From assembly GCA_905183005.1 (NCBI GenBank), contig CAJJDO010000080.1:186001-250000 (forward strand): a DNA stretch of 64,000 bases, written 5' to 3'. The notes beneath the pieces were generated by a model, which saw only the letters and a program-made list of their open reading frames with translations, was not told where the DNA came from and ran no database searches. The position numbers and the translations under genes are program-made. Shown in pieces: positions 13,217 through 26,603 of this stretch; the first letter of the stretch is position 1, and each line of letters starts with the position of its first letter. The stretch comes from Paramecium pentaurelia (taxonomy: Eukaryota; Ciliophora; Oligohymenophorea; Peniculida; Parameciidae).

Positions 13217-13980
13217 ATGTCATAATAATTTTAGTAATTCAAATATTTAACTAGAGATGATATATAAACAATTAGAAATTTAAATCTTATTATTTTCTTC
13301 AAATTGTTCTATAAAATTTAGTTTTTCTTAATATACAAGGATTACAATAAAATTGATTAAATATTTACCAATAAAAATGGAAAATTTAAGAAATTTATCA
13401 ACTTTTTTAAGAGAAATAGTTAATTAATGAGGGTTTCAAAAGGAATGAAAGTTAATTTATTTGATTATTATTTTAATTAAAAAAAAACAAGAAGGTCATA
13501 TGGGATTGTAAATAATTATAGTTATAACTTATTAGAGATTTAAAGATAAGAATTCTTTTAAGTAACACATTTATGTCATTGGTTGTGGTTGTGAATTTAG
13601 CTTTGGTTTCATATTTGAAAGAAAATGATGGAGGTGATTATACTTAATTTTCATATATCACAAATATTAGCACAGCTGACCATGATAAATATCGAAATTA
13701 CTTAAATCTTGCAATTTCTGCCTTTGTTTTGATGTTAGTAGGATTTCTTGCAGGAATGGTCTAACCATTTTTGAAATAAGCAGCTCTTGCTTATGTGATG
13801 GCATTGTTGATATTAGCAGGATATGTATGCTTATTTGCAGGAGTATTTATAAATGATACCTTCTAATACAATTTTGCAGATGGGAAATCATTTAATTACA
13901 GTTTAGCATCATTTTTTGGAATGGGGGGAGTATTTATTTAAGGAATGGTAAATTCTTGGAGATAAAGATCAGTTGAATGA
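13217..13980 (+). CDS. Small four-pass membrane protein, unknown
   Basis: The C-terminal 150 residues are clear: four hydrophobic segments (SLVVVVNLALVSYL; AISAFVLMLVGFLAGMV; ALAYVMALLILAGYVCLFAG; SLASFFGMGGVFIQGMV), with a polar loop between the first two and a short basic tail ending at TGA. The 5' part is uncertain. The frame from ATG 13217 needs a long 41-nt intron (GTTAATTT...CAAG) to join the TM part, which would then be preceded by a charged segment (KKVIWDCKQ). The gene may instead begin at the in-frame ATG near 13431. The family is not recognised; the loop-and-tetraspan plan is common among ciliate membrane proteins. Function unknown. Confidence 0.6.
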
Positions 13981-14103
13981 ATATTTATGAATTATTCAAT
14001 ATATTAAATGATATATCTTAGTTCTTTAATAGTTTGATAAATATTTAAATATTTAGGTATTTGTTATAAGAATTATCTTAATTTTATATTATTGTTTATA
14101 ACT

Positions 14104-15519
14104 TCATTTTTTCTTTCTTGAATTGCTTCCAGAATCATTACTATCATCATCACTTCCATCTGATTATTCTTAAACATCTCCTTCTTGAAAATCATCATCA
14201 TCTTCGTCTGAATCTAAATTATTTAGATCTGCATTAGCTTTTTTCCTTAAATTATATATATTAAATTAACTTTTTATTTCTACTATCATCATCATCATCA
14301 TCATCTTCATCACTTTCATCAAGTTGAACACGAGGGAGTTCTTCTTATAATTTTCTAACAGCTATCTTTTTTGTAGATAAATATTAAGTTAAATTATCTA
14401 ATTCATCTTTTTCTATACTAGAAAACAATTAATTTGAATTTTTATATACTACTTTTACATCAAAAAATTTATTCAAATTAGTTGATCCAATCTATTAATT
14501 AATCATAATAATATACTCTTTAAAAAATTACTTCCTTTATTTCTTCATGTTTAATATGTAAAACTGGTTTTTATAGATAAATTAATGATTTCTCTAATGG
14601 AAATAAGAATCCAGAATGAGGACCAACAGAACATCTAAGACAACATAAACCATTCTTTGTTTTAAAGTTCTTTGGTGTAACTACCTTTATTCCTGTTATT
14701 TCTGATAATAATTCACAAACTGTGTCATATAATGGACCTGAATACTCCTCTTTAATTTCTTTCCATCCAATTTCATCTAGTTATTGTCTCTGATACTTTA
14801 ATTTAATTTAATTTTCAAAATCTTTCTTAAACTGCATAACTAAATAATTATAAGCTGTTTATCCTTATTTGAAAGGATGTTCTAATCCAATTACAAGTGA
14901 TAAATTTATTTCATCTGGCATTGGCAATAAGAAAAACCTTGAAATGCCCTTGTAATCTGTTGTGAATTAATAAGTATTTCCATGAAATCGTATATCTTTC
15001 TTAAAGAAATCCATAGTATAACGTCCCCTTTTTAAAATGAATATATATAAATTACCTTGGTACTATCAAAGGTACATCATGTATTGTAAGAATTGAGTCA
15101 GCACTACTTTGACCAATTTTAGCCTTAACTAAAATTTCATTCTATAATTTTTATTAGAATGTAGGTTCTTCTTCTTCCTCTTCTTCTTCATCAAGTTTTT
15201 CTTAATCAGAATCTTCCCCTTATTTTTTTTTTTCTTATTTGACTTTCTAATTTGATTTCAAATTTTACTTATTCTTGTGGAGGAATGAAAAATCTCACTT
15301 CGCATAACATGTCATCACTAATTAATCATTGCAGCTATACTTTTCGCCACATTCTTCAGTTGTCAATTGTAATACGATGTCATTTTTCTAAGTATTTGAA
15401 TTAACCACTTTTTTAAGTGGTAATTTGATTATATTGCTTGAATTATATTTCAGTGTCAAATTTTTATCATCAACTGAAACTGAGCCCCAATTGATTCCTT
15501 TGGTACATTGATCTGACAT
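14104..15519 (-). CDS. POB3: FACT histone chaperone subunit, Pob3/SSRP1-like
   Basis: About 430 residues. The N-terminal half carries SSRP1/Pob3 features (NWGSVSVDD; PLKKVVNSN; MLCEVRFFIPP), the central double-PH region follows (FFKKDIRFHGNTYQF ... RFFLLPMPDEINLSLVIGLEHP), and the C-terminus is acidic (long Asp/Glu runs) with a final basic KKK. With Spt16 it forms FACT, which reorganises nucleosomes during transcription and replication. It ends after the acidic region without an HMG box, as in yeast Pob3 and unlike animal SSRP1. Five introns are needed (23, 22, 28, 25 and 25 nt). The 22-nt one explains an apparent frameshift at the 11-A run near 15222-15232. It lies just downstream of a cyclin gene on the same strand. 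Confidence 0.92.
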
Positions 15520-15719
15520 TTTAAATTAAAAAATAATAAACTTATATTTGGGCGCATAAAAAAATTCAATATTTATGATGAGGAATTTTCTTAAACAAAT
15601 TTAAATGTTTGTTAGCTTAAATGAAGGTTCTCAAATCTTCTATGTGTCTCTCTATCCAATTAATATTCAATTTGAAATGATTCACACACAACAACACAGC
15701 TTAACACATTAAATAATAT

Positions 15720-16676
15720 TCAAATAATTACTACTCTACTCTCAATATTTTCTTCTATCATAGTTAATAAAATACAAGCCAGGGCCTTATTGCACAATGA
15801 AATCTATCTAAACTCTTAGCCTATTTCCATATAAAATAAATTATCAATTGTTTTCTATATTAATATATCTACTTTTTCTTTATTATAAATTTATTCTATT
15901 AAATCTTTTAAATCCATTAATATTCTATGTACTAATTACAATGATGTTGTGAAACATAAATTATAATTTAAACTTTTACATATCTTTCTCTCTTATGATA
16001 AAATATCACTATTATAATATTTCTATTACAACACCTAAATTATCTAAATAGTTTTACTTCCTAACATAAATCATCAATGTATATGGGATACAAATCAACA
16101 AATTTTGATGAAATATAAATACTACAACCTGATATTAATTCCAAATCTTTAAGTGTTAAATGATAAGTGTTCTACAAATATTAATAAACTAATTCGATAG
16201 CTTTGAAAATTGACTCATTTGAGACTTTTTTAAACTTTTTCATCTTATATACCATCCAATCTAGTACTCTTTCTAATTGCTCTCCTGTAAAATCATGTTA
16301 ATCAATATTCAAAAAGTTTGACTAGTCTATTAAATATTTTAATTACTTTTTATTCTATCACTAATTCATATTAATAAATTTCAGATCGGAATTTATCAAA
16401 ATAACATAAGATATCTTTCTCTATCTAATTCACAGATTTAGTCTAAATATTGATAAATTGAAATTCTGCACTTTCCACTTTTATCAACATCCTCTCTATA
16501 TTAAATGGGATTATTGCATTTCTTCTTTTACCTTTTGAAATTTTTTTGTCCTCTTTTTGTTATCTTAAAACCTTCTCCTTTATATTAATAAATGTAAAAT
16601 TCATATTCGAAATATCTTAAAAGGCTGATCTAACTCTGTTTCTAGAACTCAAGAGTAGATCTTAGTTTGATTCCAT
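15720..16676 (-). CDS. Cyclin
   Basis: About 302 residues with a recognisable cyclin fold. The cyclin box includes QLERVLDWMVYKMKKF, KVSNESIFKAIELVYQYL and LELISGCSIYISSKF, then helices with KICKSLNYNL and TSLQLVHRILMDL, which matches the first and second cyclin repeats of A/B-type or related cyclins. It should activate a cyclin-dependent kinase. A short N-terminal extension of about 130 residues is basic, and no clear destruction box was seen. Two introns (25 and 23 nt) are required; one uses the acceptor ...GACTAG and restores the frame exactly. The subtype cannot be assigned by eye. Confidence 0.87.
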
Positions 16677-17561
16677 TTTGTTGTGTTTGTTATAAAAATT
16701 TTTTTAGTTCATAAAATATTTATAAATTAATAATTAATTAATATTATATAAACTTAAATAATCAAATAAATAAAGAAATAATTAATAATTTTAATGATGC
16801 AATTCAGAAAGCATCCTATATATTTAATAAAGTTATTTAAATTCTTAATTAGTTAAATTTTTATAAAGTTTATATAATTTTATTACAAGAAACAATTATT
16901 AATATTTTTCGGTAATTATTTTGAAAATTAGTAGTAAAATTATAAACATTATTTTTGATTGCCCTACAAGATTTTCTGTAAATTATTTTGTTAAAATATA
17001 ATATTAATGTTTAAATATATTTTAAGAATAATTAATAGTATTCAGATTTTAAAAATAGAAATTAAGTACTTTTCACCGCCCTTTATTAAATTGAATAAGA
17101 TCAGAAAATAAAAGAAAAATAAATTTAATAAGGAATTTAAAATTAATGTTAGTTTAAATGTCTAAAATTTATTTCAATATATGATTCTATTTATTTTTTA
17201 TTTAAATTCAAAAGTGATAATAAATATCTTAAACTTGTCATAATATCATTTAGAAATAGTATAAATTTTAGATTATTAAATTCCTTATTCAATTCATGCA
17301 GACAACTTAATAATTAAAATAGATTTTTTTTATAAATTGGAAATATGACTATGTTGCATATAATATTAATATATATAATTATGTTAAAACGAATTCTTTT
17401 AAATTAATCAAATTAATATTGTAATTTATTCATTCACTATCAAATAAAGCATTGTTTATTAAAATTGATTTACAGAAATTAAATATATTTTTACGAAATT
17501 AAACATTCTATATGGCACATATAATTGCTAATAAGTTAAATAAATTAATTAAGCTTCAAAA
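16677..17561 (+). other. AT-rich intergenic region
   Basis: About 885 bp between divergent genes. I found no open frame longer than a few dozen codons with ciliate coding character, no tRNA and no obvious repeat. It must hold the promoters of the cyclin gene (minus) and of the large surface-protein gene (plus), and it is unusually long for this compact region. Confidence 0.6.
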
Positions 17562-20500
17562 ATGAATCTGATAGTTTTTGTCTATTTTCTCTTACAATCA
17601 CATTTAAATCAAACAATGAATATTTCATGTGAATGTGCTCATATTATTGAAGAAAATAAGTGTAATAATTCACAAAAGTGTTTATGGAACAATATGAATG
17701 AAAAATGTTAAATAAATGTGAATGCTGAATCTTAAAATCAAATTTTATCCTATTGTTCATAATTTATGGAGGATGAATGTATTTTAAATAAGAAATGTGC
17801 ATTTCACTTAGGAAAATGCTAAGATTTTACGAAATGCGATGACTTATTAAAAGATAAATGTTTAACATCATCTTTTTGGTGTATTTCAAATGGATAAATT
17901 TGTATTCCTAAGAATGAATGCCAAGAATATTAAAATAAATAAGTATGTCACAATAAAAATATTAATGGGAAATTTTGTATATGGAAAATGACAAATGATG
18001 GTCATAAATGTTAAAATATAGAAAGTTGTGAAGAATTGCCATAAATCTTAAATACAGATTATGAATGCAGAGAATAAATTAGCTATTGCACAACATCTAA
18101 TTTAGGTGGATGTATGAGATCAAAAGATTATTGTAATATGTATACTTAAGAGGAGTAATGCTTTTAAAGTTATAATAATATAAAGTGTTTTTGGGAAGAA
18201 ACATTAAATAAATGTTTTGAGAAAAATTGTACTAATAAATATTTAAGTACTCATGAAGAATGCTAGAAGTTTTTATCAAATTGCACTAGTAATGGAAGTT
18301 AATGTATAGAGAAATCAACATGTTAATCATATACTAAATAATATGGATGTGTTATAGATAATCTAGGGAATCCTTGTATTTATTATTAAGGACAATGCTA
18401 TTAGAAAAGTTGTGTTTAAGCACCGATAATAGTAAAATCAATGCTTTAATGTTAATTATTTGATAATGGCAATTAATTCTGTGTTCCAAAAAGAAATGGT
18501 GGATGCAAAATAACACCAAATTAATGTGATTAATTAGAAACGTAAGATTCTTGTCAAATAGTTAATTAACTTGTAGGTAGATATTGTATATGGGATGAAA
18601 GAATATAAATATGTAAAGTAAAAGAATGTAAAGATGCTCCTTTAAATTTTGATCATAATTAATGTATATATTGGCTAGATGATTATGAATGTATAAGTGG
18701 ATAAGGAAATGGTTGTATTTAAAATTTTGAGAATTGTAATGATATTAAGAATCTGAAAAGTTGTGTAAAAAATAAAAATAGGAAATAATGTGTTATTGAA
18801 AATGATGAATGTTTTGAAGAAGAATGTAAAAGTTTTAAATATCCTAAATATGATACAAATTAAAAATGTTCAGATAGATTAAGTATTTGCACTTATAATT
18901 ATTTAACTAAAAGTTGTGTTAATAAAATATGCGAAAACTTATCTGAAAAGGAATGTAATTATGATTTTGAGATGAATAAATGTTTGATACCCTCTGGTTG
19001 TTAACATAAAAGATGTGAATCAGCTTCATTGCATCTAAGTTCATATGAAGATTGTCAAAATTGGGATATTAAATGTACAATAAATGTAATTGTTACTATA
19101 GATATGGTATATTTGAATGGATGTATAACTAAATATTTGGAATGCAACTAATTTAAGTATTAATAATAATGTAAATCAACCTTATAAGGGATTCCATGCT
19201 ATTGGAATATTGAAGTAAAATAATGTGAATTTTAAACTTGCAATAATGCTCCATTCTCATTTAATACAATATCTTAATGTTAAGAATGGGTTAAGTATCA
19301 CAATTAGAAATGTGTTAATAAATAGAATGGGGGATGCATTGAATAATTTCCTTAATGTTAGTAATTAACTGAAGAGTTGCAATGTAATATTGGTTCATTG
19401 AACAATTTATGCTTTTGGAATACTCAAACTAATAATTGTGAAGATAGAACTTGTATGAATGCATATACAACCTTTAATACTAATTTAAAATGTAGATAAT
19501 GGTTATCATCTTGTAAATTAAATAAGTCTGGATTAGGATGTGAAACTGATTCTGGAATATATGATTTATGTACTGATGCACCAGAAATAGAATAATTTAG
19601 CACACATGAAGAATGCTAAGCATTAAATCCCAAATGTACACTTAAATTAGGATCTAGTTGTGCTATTAAATTAAATTGTGAAAGTTATTTAATTTAAAAT
19701 GAATGTTTGATTGATGTTAACAATTAGCCATGTAAGTGGAATGGAACAACTTGTATAACATAGAGATGCACTGATATCCCAATTACACCTACTAGCTAAA
19801 ATGATTGTCTTTTATTTTCTAGTATATGTATGATATAAACTTAAAATGTAACATGCATAGAAAAAAAACCAAATTGTACTGAATATAATAATGTTTCTGA
19901 TTGTAATGTTAATTCTGCAGGTTAAAAATGTTAAATGGACACTCCAACTTGTTTAGTTGTAAAAGATTTAATTTATGCTACATCGTATTATTGTAGCTAT
20001 GAAAATAAGGATACAGGATTTCTATATTAATATAGTTTTTCAGATTAATGTATTGAAACTCCCTAAGTTTGTAGTTCAGTTCCTTAAATTTATTGTAATG
20101 AAATAGTAACAATCAATAATGAAATATGTTCATATGATGGCACTCAATGTTAAGTCCTAAATTTATAATCAAATCCATAGGAAGATTGCAGAAGATATAA
20201 TTCACAAATTACATAACGACAATGTAAATAGTATTCAAATACTTGTGAATTAGATTTTATTCAATAATTTCGTTGTACATATACTTCTTGCTTAAATGTT
20301 TTGAAAGGTTAATGCGAATTCATCACCCTGAATAATAATATTCAATGTGCCTGGAATAATTCTACATGCCAAGTAAGAACTTGTAATAACATGAGTGAAG
20401 AATATAGTTCCGTTTACTAATGTATATAATGGCTAGATTCTTGCTCGTATGATTAAACAAACAATATTTGTAATGATAGGACTTCATGCTCTTAAGAAAC

Positions 20501-23500
20501 ATCTAAGTTTTTATGTAATTAAGCCTCATATATTAATCAATAGGGGAAAAAAGTTTATTGCTATTGGAATTCAAACGAATGTTCTGATATTACCTTATGT
20601 GCATAAATTTAAAATCCAATCTCACATAGAATGTGTCAAGATAAACTGCCATCTTGCACTTCTTAAACTTCTTCCTAAATTTCTATCTGTGTTGAGACAC
20701 CTTTGTTTTGTAATTAGATTTAAAATTATGATCAATGTTTGAGAAATTCTAAATATGAGAGATGTTAATGGTCTTACGGACTATGCTTTTAATTTAGTTG
20801 TAAATTGTAATTTTTACCTACATTTTATGCGCCAATTCGATATTAATTTTGCAAAAATAGGTAACCATTTTGTGTATTTAATCCATAAAATTCTTCGTGC
20901 GAGGAACTTAATTAATGCTAATTGATTCCATACTAAATAATTAATGAATAGAATTGTGTAAATTTTAGTTATCTTTGTAGAATAAATGAGTAATATGATA
21001 GTTGTATTAGGAATACAAAATGCTCTTAAGCATCTACATATTTTCAATATCAATGTGATTTATTTCTACTGCATAAAAAATGCAGGAGAAAAGAGTTTAA
21101 ATATAGCTGCTAACCTAAAGCTTAATTTTGTTGGCAATATCAAAAATTAGAAAATTGTAAATTTGATTATCAATAAAATAAATGCTACTGGAAGGTATCT
21201 TTAAATTAATGCGTCAATTTTTCATGCAACTAGATTGACCAATAGGTTTAGTCCCATTAGGATTGTTAATAAATATCATCTGATTGTACTATCAATATTT
21301 AAGATTCAATATATTCATGTTTAAATTTACTTTAATGTGAATTATATTAATATGAATAATAATGTGTTATTAATTAGAATCATTAGATTTGTAGTTGGAT
21401 AGATAACAAATGCATTTTTGATAATTGTAGAAATGCTGCTAAAAATATTATTTATAATGTTGAATCATGTGAGAATAATTATGGTAGTAATTGCACTATC
21501 AATGAGGATAGATCTGGATGTATAATAAAATAAAAAATGTGTAAATATTACAATCAATTCTAATGTTTAACTCCTAATTAAAGAAACTTATCTGGATTAC
21601 TTTGCTTTTGGGATTAAATGAATTAAATTTGTTCAGAACCAATTTGTGATTAAGCTCCTTAGAATTATAATTAATTATTTGAATGTTAATCTTTTAATTA
21701 TAACTGCTAACCTTCCTAATGTAGATAAGCCAAATGCGAAGATTTTAAATATAACACAGATACTAAATGCTAATTTGCACTTTCTAATAGTTAATGCACT
21801 ACAAATGGTTTATAATGTGTTTAAAGGAAATAATGTGAAAATGCAATAAATTCTTAGGCATGCACTTATTCAATAGATTTTCAAGATTGTTAATGGTTAG
21901 AAGATGAAAATTAGTGCTTTCTTAAATCTTGTGATTCTGCACCTAGTAGCATTAAAACACATTAAGAATGTTAAGAGTACTTTATAGGATGCACTGCTAA
22001 GTTAAATGGAGGTTGTATTTAAATTACAACATGTAATTCAATTTAAATTAAAGAAGGATGCATAATAGATTAATTTAAAGTTAATTGTTTATGGGATGAA
22101 GGTAAGAATTAATGTATTTATTTGCTGTGTGATACTATTTGTGGAGATGGGATTGTAGGTTACAATGAAGAATGTGATGATGGAAATTTGTTACCTTATG
22201 ATGGGTGTTATAAATGTAAAATATAATGTTAATATGGTTGTAATATTTGTGCCTAAAAAATGTGTTTGGATTGTGCAATCGGTTATGAATTAAGTTTGGA
22301 TGGCTTATGTTATGAAATTTGTGGTGATGGTTTAATTATTGGAAAAGAAGAATGTGATGATATGAATAAAATCTAAGAAGATGGCTGTTTTGACTGTAAA
22401 TTCTAGTGCCATCGCTAATGTCTCATATGCGCTTAAGGTATATGCTAACTTTGCTAAAATGGTTGGGAATAATACAATAATCAATGCAGATCTGTTTGTG
22501 GAAATGGTCAGTTAGTTGAGGAATATGAATAATGTGATGATGGCAATATTGATAATTTTGATGGTTGTGATTTAAATTGTAAAGTTGAAAAAGATTGGAT
22601 CTGTAATTAATCATTAATTACAGGATTGAGTGAATGTATAAATTAAGAAGCTCCAAAAATCTAATTAATTAACCTATCTTAAAAAAAAAATAGTGAACAA
22701 ATTATAATGATTTCATTTAATTAATAAATCAAGTTGAAACAACTTTGTAGTTTAGAAGATTATATTAAAATTAATGTTACAAAGGATGTAAACTTTGATT
22801 ACACTATAGTTCCTATTAATTAGGCAACTTAAAAATTAGGAAATGTCGAATATTAAATTTCAATAAAGTTATTAGAATCAGTTTAAGAACCTTTTGCAAC
22901 TGTGTCATTTTTAGAATCAATTTTTGTTAATAATCTCGATCAAGAGTTAGCATTGTTATCTTAATCTATAAGTCTAGGTACTCCTTTAATTTTATCTCTT
23001 GAAGCAAAGAATAGATTAGATAGTACAATATAATTCAATGAAATCATGATTTATGTATTTATAGCATCTTCCACTCTATCTGTATTAACAGGCAATTTTG
23101 ATTTATTTTTCAATATGCTTGCACTTTTATAATAATTATCCTATGTACGATATTTAGCTGTACCATATCCAAGTCATTTAGAATAGTATTTAAAAATTTT
23201 TAAAATTATATCATTCTAACCTTTGTATGATAAATTACAGATTGACTATTATTTTTCGAAATTAAATTTTGGTAAAACACCATTTATTTAATCAAATAAT
23301 CCAAAGAAAGAAGATCCTGAATTTAACAACGCATTTTTTCTTGTAAATGCTAAAAGCTTTTATTTAACTATGTTTACTTCATTTGTAATTTATGCAATCT
23401 CAAAAATAATCAAAAAGTTAAGTTGTAGCATATATAGTAATTTGTAATAATTCAAAAACTTTAAGAAACTAAAAATAATTTATATGATCTTCAATAATAT

Positions 23501-24275
23501 AAAATAGTTTTCTGAAAAAACAGCAAATTACTTTATTTATTCTGGAATGATTAAAGTTTTTATATCTACATAATATTAGTTAATGTACAGTGCTTATAGT
23601 TAATGTCCAGAATATCATTTTAATATGGAATTTGAAAATATTTTTGTTACTTTTAACTCTTTCAATGCATTATTTGCTATTTCAATACCTCATTTATTTC
23701 TCTTCTATTCTATAGTTGTTCTATAAAAATAATACAAAATAACTACTAAAAATCGATTTTCAATATTTTATGAAAATGTAAAATAAACATATTGGTCCAG
23801 ATTCTTCATTCCCTTTTCAATGGTAAAAGTTGCTGTTTATATGGGAATTGTTTGCTTTTTGTACAATTCCCCTATCATTTAGGTTATATCATTAACTATA
23901 TTATCTAATGTTTACTTCTATTATCTTTTGGTTGTTCAACCATGTACTTAAAAATTAGAACTTATCAAACTCATTATAAGAGAAATTACATTTTTAATAA
24001 TTGTTTCATCACTTTTTCCGTATACATTAGCTGTTGATGATAAAATCATTAGTTTATTGGGATGGATTCATATTGGTTTTTTTTCACTAATTATTGCATC
24101 AAACATTATAATAGATTTTATTAATTAATTATAACAATTATTTAATAAATATTAGAAAAATAAATTAAAAAAATTAAAAAAGAAATAGCAATAAGAGAAC
24201 AATTAGAATTATAACAGCTTTATGATCATTTCAGATGCTAATTTATAAAATCAAAGGCTAGCATCTAAAAAATGA
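17562..24275 (+). CDS. Giant cysteine-rich surface protein with polytopic C-terminus
   Basis: A single uninterrupted frame of 2,238 codons (2,237 residues). It has a signal peptide (MNLIVFVYFLLQSHLNQ), then about 1,500 residues of repeated cysteine modules of the type C-x-W-x6-8-C-x4-C-x2-A-P...EC...C...GC...C, which resemble the Paramecium surface antigen (PSA) repeat. Three DUF4215-like CGDG/ECDDGN modules follow at about residues 1524, 1586 and 1645. After a beta-rich spacer, about eight hydrophobic segments lie between residues 1826 and 2190, and then a basic cytoplasmic tail. Classical surface antigens are GPI-anchored; this one is polytopic, so a receptor, channel or adhesion role is more likely than an immobilisation antigen. 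It is intronless while its neighbours are intron-rich, and intergenic gaps of about 0.9 kb flank it. Substrate and ligand are unknown. Confidence 0.9.
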
Positions 24276-25186
24276 AATCTAAATATTGTTTTATTTAAAT
24301 TCATATTATTATATAAATTTTTAAATTAATCTATATTATAGTTTAAAAATGCCAATTTCACATAACATTTAATTTAAATTTGATACCCATTTTGTTAGTA
24401 TTTGATTGATGCAACATTTTAAATGAGGTCGCTAAATAAAGTTGTAAATAATATTAACTTTTCTCTTGTTCATGCAGTCTTTATATTAATTTGATTAAGC
24501 TGAATTACATTAATAATGTAGAAGCATAGTTAATAATTATAGAATAAATCAAAAGCGTATACCAAAATCAATACGAACTAATGAACATTTGAAAATTTCA
24601 GGATTTCAATTGTATTAATGATTTGGAATAAACGACTAAATTCTGCTATTTTTTAATTTTGTGATATGATATGAATGAGTAGCGACTGAAAAATTGATGT
24701 GTCAGTGAAACAATAGAATAAACCAGTACAATTTTCAAAAACGATTGAAAGTTGTATAATTAGAATTTATTAGGTACTCAAATAGGAACCTTAAAATTTA
24801 ATTATTTATACTTGAATAATATTTGTTCAAGAGAATAATTATTTTTGGTCGGTTTTTTGAATAAGCATATATATTATCTATAATTATTATCTTTAGACAT
24901 ACTCACGAATTGTATTTTAGTAGAACAACTTTACATAAAAAAATAAATCAATAATTGATATTTGTATTAATTAATATAAAAACACTTAAAAAAATGCAGA
25001 TTGAATATCAAAAAGAAGATATTAAAAAAATAGTAAGAATAACTTTTCTTCGTTGTAAATTAACTCAAATACAATTTTTAACGGATATTTGAGTGGGATC
25101 TTATTTGCAATGAATTTTGTCTAGATTATGGAGAGTTTCAAAAGTGATAGGTGAGGTTGTTTAGAATTCCCCTAGCAATTTAAGCT
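24276..25186 (+). other. AT-rich intergenic region
   Basis: About 911 bp downstream of the surface-protein gene. Only short frames occur, for example a 32-codon frame at about 24994-25092 ending in TGA with no recognised product. No repeat or RNA gene was seen. Confidence 0.55.
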
Positions 25187-25939
25187 ATGGAGTTTGAAGA
25201 GGCCCTCAAAATTTGTTAATCAGAAATCGAAAACCAAAATTCTATGTACGAAGCCAAAAATAAAAAATTAATCAAATAGCAAAAACTTTTACAACATCTT
25301 ACTCCAAACAGAATTCCCTTTCTCAATCAAATTAAAATAATTTTACAAAGAATGAACTTCCATACTAAGATTAAAATATTTGCAATAGGAAGTGAAAAAT
25401 AATTAAATTATACTTTGTGTTCATCCCTTTGAATTCCTAATAATTCATTCTAATTGAACCTCAAATTTTATTAATTAAGGAAATAGACAAAACTTATATA
25501 TAATAAAAAGTATCTATAATGATTTTAATTCATTTTAAAGTGAATTATTATCAAGTATCCATTATAACATTTCGAAAAATAGTTAAATAACTTGAATATT
25601 CCTAGAAAAAAAAACATCAAAAATATGTTTGTAAGCCAAAACTCAAGAAACTAAAGAAAAAAGTGTATAATACACCTACTCCTTAAAATATTCAAACCCC
25701 TCACTTCAGTTTTTGTTATATATAAAAAATAGTTTCATACTACATTTATGAAAGTGGAATAGAAAATGACTCTCCTTAAAAAATTTGGAGAATAATATGG
25801 CAAAAGCTTTATAAAAACTGTATATCCATCACAAAAAGAATAAATATTATTGGTGATTTGATAAGGATTGTTTATATTTAAGCCTGTAAAAACAAACAAT
25901 GATAATAACTTAAAATATTCTTTGAGAAATATTAATTGA
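25187..25939 (+). pseudogene. Probable broken or mis-modelled gene
   Basis: Two coding-like blocks do not join in frame. The first (25187-25432, 81 codons) opens with MEFEEALKICQSEIENQ and contains LLQHLTPNRIPFLNQIK. The second starts about 25415 in another frame (FVFIPLNSQQFILIEPQ), runs through a Lys-rich KPKLKKLKKKVYNTPTPQN segment, then two plausible introns (18 nt at about 25724 and 30 nt at about 25851) lead to a TGA at 25937. No GT...AG intron can connect the two blocks; a single extra base near 25410 would. It may be a pseudogene, a sequencing error or an unrecognised intron. The family is not recognised, though composition in the first block looks genuinely coding. Confidence 0.4.
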
Positions 25940-26282
25940 TATAAGCTAACCATTAACAGTTTATGAACTATCTCCATTATGTATATAATTCGGATAATTC
26001 TAGCTTGAAAGTCAAAATATGGAGTTTAGTTTGAGGAAGTAAAAATAAATGAAGGGTATAAGTTGTTGTGGAAAAAGTGTTACAAAAGTTGAATTCGAAA
26101 CGAATTATTGATAATGTGTAACATTTATATAATAATTTATCTATCTATTTCATTTTTTAACAAGCATTAAAAGAATATAACATAAAGTCCAAAAAAGTTG
26201 GTATTAGGGGCAAAGATATTTTAATGAAGACCTATATAGCTGATCTCATCAGCAAATTATAATTAATATTACTCCAATATAG
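25940..26282 (+). other. Intergenic DNA left of the inverted repeat
   Basis: It contains a 21-codon frame at 26050 (MKGISCCGKSVTKVEFETNY) and, 70 bp later, a coding-like stretch (KKVGIRGKDILMKTY) with no intron of normal size between them. I do not call a gene here; it could be a decayed fragment. The stretch runs into the left arm of the palindrome. Confidence 0.4.
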
Positions 26283-26503
26283 ATTAATTAATTAAAAGTA
26301 ATCAATTTTATGCTACATATATTGAGTCAATAATTGTAACTATTTTATTGATTCAATATAAAATATGCATTTGTGAAAAGAAAATTTATTGTTTCACCAA
26401 CTTTTTATTGCAAAAGTGAAGAACAATATTTCTGCTTTATCTATAAAAATTTATATTTATGGTGAAAAGAAAAATTTCATTACACTTGTATAAATTATTG
26501 CTT
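26283..26503 (+). repeat. Inverted repeat, left arm (221 bp)
   Basis: Reverse complement of 26604-26824 with a single mismatch that I could find (ATGCATTTG against ATGCTTTTG). It starts directly after TATAG at 26278-26282. The two arms enclose a 100-bp AT-rich loop. There is no coding content in the arms that survives in both directions. Confidence 0.93.
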
Positions 26504-26603
26504 ATTAACACAATTAGAAAAGATCTAAATTTATATAAAATGAAATAGTTAAGCTTATAAAACAATTCTTAAATATTTTACAATTAATCTGAATTTTTTT
26601 AAA

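Noticed and set aside
15222..15232. Apparent frameshift at an 11-base A/T homopolymer in the Pob3-like gene
   Set aside because: A 22-nt GT...AG intron just upstream restores the frame exactly and makes the gene length a multiple of three.
20449..22614. Open frames in other frames or antisense within the surface-protein gene
   Set aside because: The cysteine-repeat frame runs 2,238 codons without a TGA; the others are incidental.
24994..25092. 32-codon frame
   Set aside because: Too short, with no family resemblance and no supporting intron structure.
26050..26340. Possible two-exon small gene
   Set aside because: The only joining intron would be about 49 nt, outside the 18-41 nt range of the introns modelled in this window, and the second part runs into the inverted repeat.
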